Of a DNA stretch of 64,000 nt, positions 29,161-38,207 are shown one piece after another. Made by a program: the position numbers and the translations under genes. Numbering within the stretch: position 1 is the stretch's first letter; every line of letters begins with the position of its first letter. The stretch is from Streptomyces chromofuscus (lineage in GTDB: Bacteria > Actinomycetota > Actinomycetes > Streptomycetales > Streptomycetaceae). The notes under the pieces were generated by a model, which had not been told where the DNA came from, made no database searches, and saw only the letters and a list, made by a program, of their open reading frames with translations. The stretch spans positions 5,707,501 to 5,771,500 of the forward strand of contig NZ_CP063374.1 in the NCBI RefSeq assembly GCF_015160875.1, read 5' to 3'.

Positions 29161-29474
29161 CACCCGAGCGCGCGGCGGTGGGGGCACACCGGGCCGGACC
29201 GGCCAGAGGTCCGACGCCTGCTCGACGGCGCGGCGGTGGGTACGCCGGGCGGTATCGGCCTCACGGGCGCCCACTGTCCGACACTCCGCCGCGTGCGGCC
29301 CCGCACCGGTCCGGCTTCACGGCCCGAGTCCGAGGCGGGGGTGGTCCGGCGCCGGTACGGTCCACCGGCTGCGGCCACGCCCGGTGCCCCGTGCCGGATC
29401 GTTGTGTGGGGCGACGCGGCGGGCGGGTTAGCCTTTTCAGCCGATGGCACTGGTACGGAGCAGGCGGTAGGCAG
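29161..29474. other. Degenerate repeat tail and upstream region of the SseB gene
   Basis: About 110 bases of decayed repeat (for example CGGCGCGGCGGTGGG and TCGGCCTCACGGGC), then GC-rich non-coding sequence. An AT-richer patch, TTAGCCTTTTCAGCC, at 29429-29443 may contain the promoter of the next gene. No ORF is convincing here. Confidence 0.45.
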
Positions 29475-30254
29475 ATGGACTTCCCGGAGGACATTCCGGC
29501 GCAGGCGCACCCGCATCCGCACGGCGGATGGCCCGGCAACGAGCTGGAGGAGGTGCTGTCGGCCTCCCTCGGTGTCCCGTCGGCCGGCGGCCGGATCGTC
29601 GAGGTGCTCGGCCGCAGCTTCGTGTGGGTGCCGCTGCCCAACGGCGGCGGCCCCCACAGCGGCCCCCTCGACCTGCCGAGCATGGAGATCGACGGCCAGG
29701 CCTACGTCCCGGTCTTCAGCTCCGAGGAACAGTTCCGCCAGGTCGTCGGCGCCCACATGTCGTACACCATCGCCCCCGCTGTCGAGTTCGCCCGCGGCCT
29801 GCCCCCGCAGGCGGGCATCGCGGTGAACCCCGGCGGCGTCGTCGGCATCCCGCTCCCCCCGGCCGCGGTCGCCGAACTCGGCCGCGCCGGCCGCACCCCC
29901 CTCGACGGCCCCGCGAGCGGTGGCCGGGTCCGCCTCTTCCAGCCCGACTGGCAGGACGACCCGGTGGACTTCCTCACGGCGGCGTCCGCGGAGTTCGAGT
30001 CGATCGGCGTCGTGACCACGGCCCGCCGCTGCCTGGCGGCGATCGAGACGGCCGACCCGGTGATGTTCGTGGGCGTCGAACTCTCCCAGTGGGAAGGGGA
30101 CCTGCGCGCCGCACCCCTGGACGCCCTGGGCCGCGCCCTGGGCAGCACTCCCGTGCGATGGCCGGTCAACCTGGTCCTGATGGACGTGGCCCAGGACCCG
30201 GTGGTCACCTGGATGCGGGAGCGGGTGCGCCCCTTCTACCAGCGGAGCCGGTGA
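29475..30254 (+). CDS. SseB-family protein (first of two)
   Basis: 259 residues. The central part matches SseB N-terminal-type domains (GGGPHSGPLDLPSMEIDGQA, YVPVFSSEEQFRQVVG, GIAVNPGGVVGIPLPP). The C-terminal part matches SseB C-terminal domains (ARRCLAAIETADPVMFVGVE, then ending MRERVRPFYQRS). SseB was named for enhanced serine sensitivity in E. coli; its biochemical role is unclear. ATG 29475 is taken because a longer in-frame reading runs through repeat debris. It lies 157 bases before a second SseB-type gene. Close to serine and glycine metabolism genes, which fits the family name but proves nothing. Confidence 0.85.
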   Translation: MDFPEDIPAQAHPHPHGGWPGNELEEVLSASLGVPSAGGRIVEVLGRSFVWVPLPNGGGPHSGPLDLPSMEIDGQAYVPVFSSEEQFRQVVGAHMSYTIAPAVEFARGLPPQAGIAVNPGGVVGIPLPPAAVAELGRAGRTPLDGPASGGRVRLFQPDWQDDPVDFLTAASAEFESIGVVTTARRCLAAIETADPVMFVGVELSQWEGDLRAAPLDALGRALGSTPVRWPVNLVLMDVAQDPVVTWMRERVRPFYQRSR

Positions 30255-30411
30255 AACACCTCCGCGGACGGCGGACCCGGGGGCGCGGGGAGCCGCGCGA
30301 CCAGCAACGGACGACCCGCGCTCGCCGAAACGAGACAGTCCCCGAGTCGGTGGGCGCCCTTAAGCTAGGGTCACGGCTCGAAAAGGGCGTTGCACGAAGG
30401 GGCGGTAAACA

Positions 30412-31203
30412 GTGAGCGCGAGCGGCACGGGCACGGCCGCGGCCGGCCAGGTCGAGCACATGCTGCGCCAGGTGACGCCGGGGCGCCACGACGCCTACGA
30501 GGCACTCCTGCGCGCCCTCGCGACCCCCCACTCCGGCCAGGTCTGGATGCTGCTGTGGCACGGTCAGGCCGGCAGCCCCGACGCCCAGTACGGGAACATG
30601 GAGGTCGACGGCTACGGCTACGCCCCCTGCGTCACCTCGGCCCAGGAGCTGTCGGCCAGCGGCTGGAACCGCTCGTACGAGGTGGTCGACGGCCTGGACG
30701 TGGCCCGCACCCTCTACCCCGACCACTACGGGATCTGGCTGAACCCGCACGCCCCCGGCGGCGGCGTCGGCATCCCCTGGCTGGATCTGCGCCGCATCGC
30801 CACCGGCCTCGACCGCCAGCCCGCCGGCCCCCTGCGGCTGTCGGAACCCGCCATCCAGATCCCGCAGTTCTACGCCCTGCTGTCGCAGAACGCCCACCGC
30901 ACCCCGGCCGTCCGCTCGCTGCGCCGCGCCTGGGTCCAGCCCGCGCTCGGCGCGCCGTACCTCGCCATCGGCCTCGACGTGTACGACACCTCCCCGCCCG
31001 CCGTGGACTCGGTGCGAGCGATGATGCAGCAGTCGATCGGCGCGGTCCCGGACGGACTGCCGGTGTCGACGGTCGCGATGTCCGACGAGTACGACCCGGT
31101 CGCGATGTGGCTGCGCGCCAACGCCCGCCCCTTCTACGACCGAGAGGCCCACGCGGGCCCGTCCCAGGCCGCCCGCGGGTACGGGTATCCACCGTCCAAC
31201 TGA
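30412..31203 (+). CDS. SseB-family protein (second of two)
   Basis: 263 residues, related to the preceding gene. N-terminal helix region (VEHMLRQVTPGRHDAYEALL), an SseB-like alpha/beta domain (YGYAPCVTSAQELSASGW, YGIWLNPHAPGGGVGIPW) and a C-terminal SseB domain (LRRAWVQPALGAPYLAIGLD, ending ANARPFYDREAH). Function is unknown beyond the link to serine sensitivity in E. coli. GTG 30412 has GAAGGGGCGG upstream. An upstream TTAAGCTAGGGT at about 30359-30370 may supply a -10 element, so it is probably transcribed separately from the first copy. Confidence 0.83.
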   Translation: MSASGTGTAAAGQVEHMLRQVTPGRHDAYEALLRALATPHSGQVWMLLWHGQAGSPDAQYGNMEVDGYGYAPCVTSAQELSASGWNRSYEVVDGLDVARTLYPDHYGIWLNPHAPGGGVGIPWLDLRRIATGLDRQPAGPLRLSEPAIQIPQFYALLSQNAHRTPAVRSLRRAWVQPALGAPYLAIGLDVYDTSPPAVDSVRAMMQQSIGAVPDGLPVSTVAMSDEYDPVAMWLRANARPFYDREAHAGPSQAARGYGYPPSN

Positions 31204-31232
31204 GCACTGGCCTCTTCTGGACCGCTCCATCA

Positions 31233-31509
31233 TCAACCGCGGCGTCGGCAGATGCAGAATTCCATGTCCTTGAGTGGGCCACGGGTCGGTACCTGGAGTT
31301 GTCGCGCTCTGTGCGGATGTTGAACCGCTGGTACGCGGCCTTGGGAGTCGTGCAGCCGTAGTGCTTGCCCTTGGCTTCCCCGACCTTGGCGGAGTTGTAC
31401 TTGCCGGTCGTCCCCGCGGGGGCTGTCCCTGGACCGCGACCATCATGCCGGTCAGGAGGGCCGCAGCAGCCCATGTCGCGCCCGCATTGCGCTTCCACTC
31501 TTCTTGCAT
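31233..31509 (-). pseudogene. Frameshifted small secreted-protein gene
   Basis: On the minus strand, ATG 31509 opens a good signal peptide (TWAAAALLTGMMVAVQG). After about 28 codons the natural reading jumps to another frame: GTAPAGTTGKYNSAKVGEAK, then HYGCTTPKAAYQRFNIRTER, with strong G/C third positions. A further shift gives LKDMEFCICRRRG and a stop at 31233-31235. The first shift sits at a C5/G4 run. So this was, or is with sequence errors corrected, a secreted protein of about 90 residues, convergent with the second SseB gene. No family is recognised. Confidence 0.4.
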
Positions 31510-31994
31510 GCTGGTTCCCGTGTCTCCGGGAGCGCCAGGGTTTTTCGGCGCCCAACAGTTGATCCGTGCAGTGCGTCGAGTGAGACGTGACCAGCGGATG
31601 GATGTCGGGATTGCGGTGGGATACGGGATCTGACCGAACTTGATCGGTCGATGTGGCCACGTAGAGGCGGGGGGGGGGAGCGAAAGGGCCGGCCGCGCGC
31701 CGTCAGTGTGCCCGGACGTTCGGGTCGACAGTCTCCGTCCCCCTCCACGGGCCGTCGATTCGACCCGTCGGCCACGGGTAAGGGACCCTAACAGGCCCTA
31801 TGTGCAACTCCCGGCTGTGTGCGGCAAGTTCATCGCGCCTACCCTTGATGTACCGGTAGCTTCCCATTTATCGAGTGTTCAGATCTCAGGTAGGTATCAC
31901 CGCTATGCGGACTGTTCTCGGGCGCCGGTCCCGTCTGTAGTGTTCAGGCGGTCAACATTGCATTCCCCTCAGCGGAACCCGGAGTGGCCGACCT
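31510..31994. promoter_or_regulatory. Intergenic region upstream of the oligopeptide transporter operon
   Basis: 485 bases, less GC-rich than the surroundings, with a run of ten Gs (31669-31678). AT-rich stretches such as TTCCCATTTATCGAGTGTTC (31861-31880) are likely promoter territory for the transporter genes. No open frame is convincing. Confidence 0.4.
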
Positions 31995-33662
31995 ATGCGC
32001 ATACTCAGATCCCGCGCCGCCAGGGCGATCACGGCCGCGTTGGCGGTCGGTCTGATCGCCACCGGCTGTGCCAGTGAGCGAGACAAGGAAGACTCGAAGG
32101 GGGAGAAGGACACCTTCGTGTTCGGCGCCCCCGGCGACCCGAGCTCGCTGGACCCTGCGCTCGCGAGCGACGGCGAGACCTTCCGGGTCACCCGCCAGGC
32201 CTTCGAGGCGCTGCTCGAGCACGAGTCGGGCGGCAGCAAGCTCGTCGGCGGCCTCGCCGAGACCTGGGAGAGCAACGACGCGGGCACCGTGTGGACCTTC
32301 AACCTCCGCAAGGGCGTGAAGTTCCACGACGGTGAAGCGTTCAACGCCGCGGCCGTGTGCGCCAACTACGACCACTGGTTCAACTGGAAGGGCACCTACC
32401 AGTCCAGCGCGGTCTCGTACTACTGGCAGACCATCATGGGCGGCTTCGCGAAGAACGAGGACAAGGAGACGCCGGAGGCGAACTACAAGTCCTGCACCGC
32501 GAAGGACGAGAACACCGCCGTCATCGAGGTCAAGAAGCCTTCCGCCAACCTCCCCGGCGGCTTCTCCCTGCAGGCCCTGGCCATCCACTCGCCGAAGGCC
32601 CTCAAGGCGTACGAGGCCCAGGAGGCGACCGCCAAGGGCGACGCGATCACCTACCCCAAGTACAGCCAGGAGGCCGGCACGGTCGCCGGTACCGGCCCGT
32701 ACAAGATCACGAAGTGGAACAAGGGCAACAAGGAAGTCACCCTTCAGCGCTTCGACGACTACTGGGGTGAGAAGGCCAAGGTCAAGAACCTGGTCATTCG
32801 CACCATCGACACCGAGGACGGCCGCCGGCAGGCGCTGCAGGCCGGCGACATCGACGGGTACGACCTGGTGGCGCCCGCCGACGTCAAGACCCTCGAGGGC
32901 GAAGGCTTCCAGGTCCCGACCCGTGGCGTCTTCAACCTCTTCTACCTGGGCATGACCCAGGAGAAGAACCCGGCGCTGAAGAAGAAGGAAGTGCGCCAGG
33001 CGATCGCGCACGCCCTGGACCGGGAGAACCTGGTCAAGACCCAGCTGCCCGAGGGCGGCAAGGTGGCCACGCAGTTCATGCCGGACACCGTCGAGGGCTA
33101 CTCCGAGGGCGTCAAGACCTACGCGTACGACACGGCCAAGGCCAAGAGCCTGCTGAAGGCCGCGGGCGAGAGCGGCCTCAAGATCGAGTTCTGCTACCCG
33201 ACCGAGGTCACCCGCCCGTACATGCCTGCTCCGCAGGACCTGTTCGAGCTGATGAAGGCCGACCTGGAGAAGGCCGGCATCACGGTCACGCCGAAGCCCA
33301 TGAAGTGGGCCCCGGACTACCTGGACGCCACCGAGGCCGGCTCCTGCGCCCTGCACATGCTGGGCTGGACCGGTGACTTCAACGACGGCTACAACTTCAT
33401 CGGCACCTGGTTCGCCGAGTACGACAAGCAGTGGGGCTTCCGGAACAAGGCGCTCTTCGACGCGGTGAACGCCGGCTCGAAGGTCGCCGACGAGGCCGAG
33501 CGCACCGCCGCGTACAAGAAGGCCAACGAGGCCATCATGGCGTACCTGCCGGGCGTGCCGATCTCGTCCTCGCCGCCCGCCATCGCCTTCGCCAAGAACG
33601 TCAACCCGCCGAAGGTCTCCCCGCTCACTCAGGAGAACTTCGCGGAAATCTCCTTCAAGTAA
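31995..33662 (+). CDS. Oligopeptide/dipeptide ABC transporter substrate-binding lipoprotein
   Basis: 555 residues. Lipoprotein signal MRILRSRAARAITAALAVGL ending IATGC (Cys25). SBP_bac_5 fold with the family signature KGVKFHDGEAFNAAAV and AGTGPYKITKWNKG, then YLGMTQEKNPALKKKEVRQA and IAHALDREN. It captures peptides outside the membrane and delivers them to the two permeases that follow. First gene of a five-gene operon (binding protein, two permeases, two ATPases). In Streptomyces such importers can also carry developmental peptides (BldK), but nothing here shows that role. Confidence 0.94.
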   Translation: MRILRSRAARAITAALAVGLIATGCASERDKEDSKGEKDTFVFGAPGDPSSLDPALASDGETFRVTRQAFEALLEHESGGSKLVGGLAETWESNDAGTVWTFNLRKGVKFHDGEAFNAAAVCANYDHWFNWKGTYQSSAVSYYWQTIMGGFAKNEDKETPEANYKSCTAKDENTAVIEVKKPSANLPGGFSLQALAIHSPKALKAYEAQEATAKGDAITYPKYSQEAGTVAGTGPYKITKWNKGNKEVTLQRFDDYWGEKAKVKNLVIRTIDTEDGRRQALQAGDIDGYDLVAPADVKTLEGEGFQVPTRGVFNLFYLGMTQEKNPALKKKEVRQAIAHALDRENLVKTQLPEGGKVATQFMPDTVEGYSEGVKTYAYDTAKAKSLLKAAGESGLKIEFCYPTEVTRPYMPAPQDLFELMKADLEKAGITVTPKPMKWAPDYLDATEAGSCALHMLGWTGDFNDGYNFIGTWFAEYDKQWGFRNKALFDAVNAGSKVADEAERTAAYKKANEAIMAYLPGVPISSSPPAIAFAKNVNPPKVSPLTQENFAEISFK

Positions 33663-33758
33663 GCATCAGGCACGGTGAACGGGTCCGTCCGGCTGCTGAC
33701 CTCGGCGGCCGGGCGGACCTGTTCGTGACGGCACATACGTAAGAAAGGGGCATGCGGG

Positions 33759-34763
33759 GTGCTGCGTCTCGTCGTACGAAGACTGCTCCAGCTCATACCC
33801 ACCCTGCTCGGCCTGTCGGTTCTGCTGTTCCTCTGGCTCAACCGGCTGCCCGGCGGACCCGCCTCAGCGATCCTGGGGGAGAGGGCCACCGAGGCCGAAG
33901 TGGCGCGCATCAATCGCGCGTTGGGGCTCGACCAGCCCCTGTACATCCAGTACTGGCGCTTCCTGAAGCGAATCGCCGAACTCGACCTGGGTACCTCCGT
34001 GCAGACCGGACAGCCGGTCTGGGACGAGTTCACGCTGCGCTTCCCCGCCACCGTCGAACTCTCCGTCGCCGCGATGATCATCGCCATCGTGGTCGGTGTT
34101 CCGCTGGGTTACTTCGCCGCCCGCAAGCGGGGCGGCTGGCTGGACGTCACCGCCGTCTCCGGCTCACTCGTCGGGATCTGCGTCCCCGTCTTCTTCCTCG
34201 CCCTCATCCTCAAGGGCATCTTCGCCGTCAACCTGGGCCTCTTCCCCAGCTACGGCCGCCAGTCCACCGGCATCAACGCCACCGACGTGACCGGATTCGC
34301 CGTCCTGGACGGCCTGCTCACCGGTGAGTTCGACGCCTCCTGGGACGCGATCAGCCACCTGGTGCTGCCGGCCATCACGCTGGCCTCCATCCCTCTCGCG
34401 GTCATCGTCCGCATGACCCGGGCCAGCGTCCTGGAGGTGCTGGGCGAGGACTACGTCCGAACCGCCGAGTCCAAGGGCCTGCGCCGACGGGTCGTCCGCG
34501 AACGGCACGTACTGCGCAACGCCATGCTGCCCGTGGTCACCGCGGTCGGCCTGCTGACCGGCTCGCTGCTCTCAGGGGCCGTCCTCACCGAGTCCGTGTT
34601 CTCCTTCGGCGGTATCGGCTCCTTCATCCGGACCGCGATCGACGGGCGCGATTACCCGGTGCTGGTCGGTTTCATCATGTTCATCGCGATCACGTACGTC
34701 CTGATCAACCTGCTCGTGGACGTGGCGTACAGCCTCATCGACCCGAGAGTGCGGGTGCACTGA
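33759..34763 (+). CDS. Oligopeptide ABC transporter permease (DppB/OppB type)
   Basis: 334 residues with about six transmembrane helices: an N-terminal helix (RRLLQLIPTLLGLSVLLFLW), four in the middle and one at the C-terminus. The EAA loop that docks with the ATPase reads EDYVRTAESKGLRRRVVRER (about residues 229-248). GTG 33759 is preferred over the nearby out-of-frame ATG. It lies 96 bases after the binding-protein gene and one base before the next permease. Confidence 0.94.
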   Translation: MLRLVVRRLLQLIPTLLGLSVLLFLWLNRLPGGPASAILGERATEAEVARINRALGLDQPLYIQYWRFLKRIAELDLGTSVQTGQPVWDEFTLRFPATVELSVAAMIIAIVVGVPLGYFAARKRGGWLDVTAVSGSLVGICVPVFFLALILKGIFAVNLGLFPSYGRQSTGINATDVTGFAVLDGLLTGEFDASWDAISHLVLPAITLASIPLAVIVRMTRASVLEVLGEDYVRTAESKGLRRRVVRERHVLRNAMLPVVTAVGLLTGSLLSGAVLTESVFSFGGIGSFIRTAIDGRDYPVLVGFIMFIAITYVLINLLVDVAYSLIDPRVRVH

Positions 34764-34764
34764 A

Positions 34765-35721
34765 GTGAGCACCACAAAGACCGAGAAGATCCAGCGCCTC
34801 GCGGAGCTCACCGCACACAACGAGTCGACGACCGGCGCGAGCCTGTGGCGGGAAGCCTTCCGCCGGCTCAAGTCGAGCAAGATGGCGATCATCGGTGCCG
34901 CCATCGTCGCCGTCTTCGTCGTCCTCGCCGTCGTCGGCCCGTGGGTCGCCCCCTACGCCCCGACTGCCCAGACCTGGCGCGGTGAAGTCCTCGTCAACGC
35001 CGGCCAGTTCGTAGGGCCGCGAGGGGACAACTGGCTGGGCCTGGACCACCTGGGCCGGGACATGTTCTCCCGCATGCTGGTCGGCGCCCGCCAGACGCTG
35101 CTCGTCGGTGTCGTCTCCACGCTCATCGGCCTGACCGTCGGCTTCCTCATCGGCGGACTCTCCGGCGCCGCGGCCACGTTGGGCGGAGCGGCCGGCCGGC
35201 GGATCGACTCCTTCGTCATGCGCGTCACCGACATGATGCTGGCGCTGCCGTCGCTGCTGCTCGCCGTGTCCATCGCGGCGGTCATGGGCCAGTCGCTGAC
35301 CACCGTGATGATCGCGGTGGGTGTCGTCCAAGTCCCGATCTTCGCCCGCCTGCTGCGCGGCTCGATGCTCGCCCAGGGTGGCACCGACTACGTGCTGGCC
35401 GCCCGCTCCCTGGGCGTACGCCGACGGCGCATCGTCGTCACTCAGATTCTGCCCAACTCGCTCAGCCCGGTGATCGTCCAGGCGACGCTGTCGCTGGCCA
35501 CCGCGATCATCGAGGCAGCCGCCTTGTCCTACCTGGGCCTCGGCAACCCCGACCCGGCGGTCCCCGAGTGGGGCGTCATGCTGTCCCAGGCGCAGCGCTT
35601 CTTCGACAACGCGCCGATGATGGCGGTCTATCCGGCGGTCGGCATCATCATCACCGCCCTCGGCTTCACCCTGCTCGGCGAGGCCATGCGGGAAGCCCTC
35701 GACCCGAAGCTGCGAGGCTGA
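34765..35721 (+). CDS. Oligopeptide ABC transporter permease (DppC/OppC type)
   Basis: 318 residues. A long N-terminal cytoplasmic stretch with WREAFRRLKSSKMAIIGAAI (OppC N-domain), about six helices, the conserved NWLGLDHLGRDMFSRMLVGA typical of DppC, and the EAA loop TDYVLAARSLGVRRRRIVV. Forms the translocation pore with the preceding permease. GTG 34765 is one base after the previous stop, so translation is coupled. Six bases separate its stop from the next gene. Confidence 0.95.
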   Translation: MSTTKTEKIQRLAELTAHNESTTGASLWREAFRRLKSSKMAIIGAAIVAVFVVLAVVGPWVAPYAPTAQTWRGEVLVNAGQFVGPRGDNWLGLDHLGRDMFSRMLVGARQTLLVGVVSTLIGLTVGFLIGGLSGAAATLGGAAGRRIDSFVMRVTDMMLALPSLLLAVSIAAVMGQSLTTVMIAVGVVQVPIFARLLRGSMLAQGGTDYVLAARSLGVRRRRIVVTQILPNSLSPVIVQATLSLATAIIEAAALSYLGLGNPDPAVPEWGVMLSQAQRFFDNAPMMAVYPAVGIIITALGFTLLGEAMREALDPKLRG

Positions 35722-35727
35722 ACCACC

Positions 35728-36732
35728 ATGCCACTTCTCTCAGTCGACGAACTGACCGTCACTTTCGGCGGTGGACGCGGGCGCAAGGAGTCCCGAGCGG
35801 TCGACGGCGTCTCGTTCTCCGTCGACCAGGGCCAGGTCGTGGGGCTTGTCGGTGAGTCCGGCTGCGGCAAGTCCGTCACCTCGCTGGCGCTGATGGGACT
35901 GCTGCCGCGCAAGGGCGTCCAGGTCGGGGGCCGTGCCGACTTCGACGGCTCCGACCTGCTCACGATGGACCCCCGCGCGCTGCGTGACCTTCGGGGCAGC
36001 CGCATCGCCATGATCTTCCAGGACCCGCTGTCCTCCCTGAACCCGGTCGTGCCCATCGGTGTCCAGGTCACCGAGATCCTCCAGCGGCACCGGGGACTCA
36101 AAGGTGAGGCAGCACGCAAGGAGGCGGCCCACCTCCTGGACCGGGTCGGCATCCCGGACCCGACCCGGCGGCTCAAGGAGTACCCGCACCAGATGTCCGG
36201 CGGCATGCGCCAGCGCGCGCTGATCGCCATGGCGGTGGCCTGCGCCCCAAGCCTGCTGATCGCCGACGAGCCCACCACGGCCCTCGATGTGACGATCCAG
36301 GCGCAGATCCTGGAGCTGCTCAAGGAGCTGGTGGATCAGGAGGGCACCGCCCTGCTGATGATCACTCACGACCTGGGTGTGGTTGCGGGCCTCTGCGACC
36401 AGGTCAACGTGCTCTACGCCGGGAAAGTCGTGGAGTCCGCCGACCGCCGCGACCTGTTCGCCCACCCGACCCACCCCTACGCGCACGGACTGCTGGCTTC
36501 CATCCCTCGCCTCGACGCGCCGCGCGGCGAACCGCTCACCCCCGTGCGGGGCTCCATCAACGACCGGATCGCCTGGGCCGACGGCTGCGCCTTCGCGCCT
36601 CGCTGTGACCGCTACGAACTGGACTGCCTGGCGGGGCCGCCCGGGCTTACGGAGCCCCGGACGACCGGACACCAGGTGCGCTGCGTCCACCCCGTACACG
36701 AAGACGCCCGGGCCGAGGAGGTCCCCGCATGA
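35728..36732 (+). CDS. Oligopeptide ABC transporter ATP-binding protein (DppD/OppD type)
   Basis: 334 residues. Walker A GESGCGKS, Q-loop MIFQDPLSSLNPV, signature SGGMRQRALIAMA, Walker B LLIADEPTTALD and H-loop ITHDL are all intact. The C-terminal oligo_HPY extension (PTHPYAHGLLASIPRLD) has cysteines (GCAFAPRC, ELDCLA) expected to bind an iron-sulfur cluster in this family. Powers uptake together with the next gene, whose ATG overlaps this stop (ATGA). Confidence 0.95.
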   Translation: MPLLSVDELTVTFGGGRGRKESRAVDGVSFSVDQGQVVGLVGESGCGKSVTSLALMGLLPRKGVQVGGRADFDGSDLLTMDPRALRDLRGSRIAMIFQDPLSSLNPVVPIGVQVTEILQRHRGLKGEAARKEAAHLLDRVGIPDPTRRLKEYPHQMSGGMRQRALIAMAVACAPSLLIADEPTTALDVTIQAQILELLKELVDQEGTALLMITHDLGVVAGLCDQVNVLYAGKVVESADRRDLFAHPTHPYAHGLLASIPRLDAPRGEPLTPVRGSINDRIAWADGCAFAPRCDRYELDCLAGPPGLTEPRTTGHQVRCVHPVHEDARAEEVPA

Positions 36733-38129
36733 GCCTGCTCGAACTGGACGGAGTCAAAGTCCATTTCCCGGTCAAGAAGGGCATCCTCTTCGACCGCACC
36801 GTCGGCCACGTGCACGCCGTCGACGGGGTGTCGCTCAAGGTCGAGGCGGGCCAGACCTACGGTCTGGTCGGCGAATCGGGCTGCGGCAAGACCACCCTCG
36901 GCCGGGCCGTGCTGCGCCTGGTGGACATCACCGAGGGCGAGGTCGTGCTGGACGGCACGGACCTGGCCAAGCTGCCGGCCGAGGAGATGCGCCGCTTCCG
37001 GCGCCGCCTCCAGATGGTCTTCCAGGACCCGCTGGGCTCCCTGAACCCACGGCAGAACATCGAGTCGATCCTCACCGAGGGCATGCTCGCCCACGGTGTC
37101 GGCGCCACTCAGGAGGAGCGCCGGGAGAAGATCAAGGCAATCCTGGCCAAGGTCGGCCTGCCGGCCAACGCCCTCTCCCGCTACCCGCACGAGTTCTCCG
37201 GCGGTCAGCGCCAGCGCATCGGCATCGCCCGTGCGCTGGTGCTCGAGCCCGACGTGATCATCTGCGACGAACCGGTCTCCGCGCTGGACGTGTCCATCCA
37301 GGCACAGGTGATCAACCTGCTGGAGGAACTCCAGGAGGAACTGGGCCTGACCTACGTGGTGATCGCCCATGACCTCGCCGTCGTCCGGCACATCTCCGAC
37401 ATGATCGGCGTGATGTACCTGGGTGCCCTGGTGGAGGAGGCGCCGAGCGACGCGCTCTACGCCGAGCCGCGGCACCCCTACACCAAGGCTCTGATGTCGG
37501 CGGTACCCGTGCCCGACCCCGAGGTCGAGGACCGGCGCGAGCGGATCCTGCTCACCGGCGATCTGCCCTCGCCGGCCAACCCGCCCGCCGGTTGCCGCTT
37601 CCACACCCGGTGCCCGTGGGTGCAGGAGACGCGCTGTGCGACCGAGCGGCCCGAACTCACCGACGTCGGCGACGGTCACCGGGTGGCCTGCCACTTCGCG
37701 GCCGAGATCGCGGCCGGGACGCTGCGCCGGACGACGGGAGAGGTGGTCCCGGCGGCGCGCGAGGAGCTCGTCGACGCGCCCGAGCGTGCCGAGGACACCG
37801 GGGAAGTGACGGTGCCGGAGCAGCCGGAGCCGAAGGACGAGGTGGCGAAGGCCGACACGAAGAAGACCGAGCCGGAGAGCGGCGAGGCCGAGGGCGGCCC
37901 GGCGGAGGACGGCGAAGCGGAGAGCGGCGAGGCCGAGCAGGACGGGCCGGAGCAGGACGGGCCGGAGCAGGACGGGCCGGAGCAGGACGGGCCGGAGCAG
38001 GACGGGCCGGAGCAGGACGGGCCGGAGCAGGACGAGATCAAGCAGGAAGCCGACGAGAAGGACGAGGTCAAGAAGGAAGCGGTGGAGATGGACGAGGTGA
38101 AGAAAGAAGCGGTGGAGAAGGCCTCGTAA
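36729..38129 (+). CDS. Oligopeptide ABC transporter ATP-binding protein (DppF/OppF type) with long acidic repeat tail
   Basis: 466 residues, about 120 longer than usual. Walker A GESGCGKTT, Q-loop MVFQDPLGSLNPR, signature SGGQRQRIGIARAL, Walker B VIICDEPVSALD and H-loop IAHDL are intact. The oligo_HPY end (HPYTKALMSAVPVPDP, FHTRCPWVQETRC) follows to about residue 320. The remaining ~130 residues are disordered and highly charged, with six consecutive EQDGP repeats and then Lys/Glu-rich KKEAVE repeats. The tail's function is unknown. ATG overlaps the previous stop; a terminator hairpin follows. Confidence 0.94.
   Translation: MSLLELDGVKVHFPVKKGILFDRTVGHVHAVDGVSLKVEAGQTYGLVGESGCGKTTLGRAVLRLVDITEGEVVLDGTDLAKLPAEEMRRFRRRLQMVFQDPLGSLNPRQNIESILTEGMLAHGVGATQEERREKIKAILAKVGLPANALSRYPHEFSGGQRQRIGIARALVLEPDVIICDEPVSALDVSIQAQVINLLEELQEELGLTYVVIAHDLAVVRHISDMIGVMYLGALVEEAPSDALYAEPRHPYTKALMSAVPVPDPEVEDRRERILLTGDLPSPANPPAGCRFHTRCPWVQETRCATERPELTDVGDGHRVACHFAAEIAAGTLRRTTGEVVPAAREELVDAPERAEDTGEVTVPEQPEPKDEVAKADTKKTEPESGEAEGGPAEDGEAESGEAEQDGPEQDGPEQDGPEQDGPEQDGPEQDGPEQDEIKQEADEKDEVKKEAVEMDEVKKEAVEKAS
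37935..38036 (+). repeat. 15-bp in-frame tandem repeat (six EQDGP units)
   Basis: The unit GAGCAGGACGGGCCG is repeated six times without interruption (37935-38024) and followed by a partial copy. Identical units imply recent expansion by slippage. It encodes part of the acidic tail of the DppF-type ATPase and keeps frame. Confidence 0.95.
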
Positions 38130-38155
38130 CCGTTCTTGACCCGAGTTCCATGCGG

Positions 38156-38182
38156 CCCTCGCCTTGCTTTGTAAGGCGAGGG
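38156..38182 (+). terminator. Terminator of the oligopeptide transporter operon
   Basis: Perfect 10-bp stem CCCTCGCCTT / AAGGCGAGGG with loop GCTTTGT, 26 bases after the last stop codon of the operon. Confidence 0.85.
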
Positions 38183-38207
38183 TCGTCGGACAGGTGAGAA
38201 TGTTCAG

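Noticed and set aside
28797..29275. CRISPR array
   Set aside because: Units are contiguous, 116 bp, with no unique spacers and no cas genes nearby.
31669..31678. Run of ten Gs as a phase-variation switch
   Set aside because: It is not inside or just ahead of any credible coding start, so slippage would have no clear target.
31995..38129. Naming the transporter BldK
   Set aside because: The gene set fits any oligopeptide importer; nothing in the sequence singles out the developmental BldK system.
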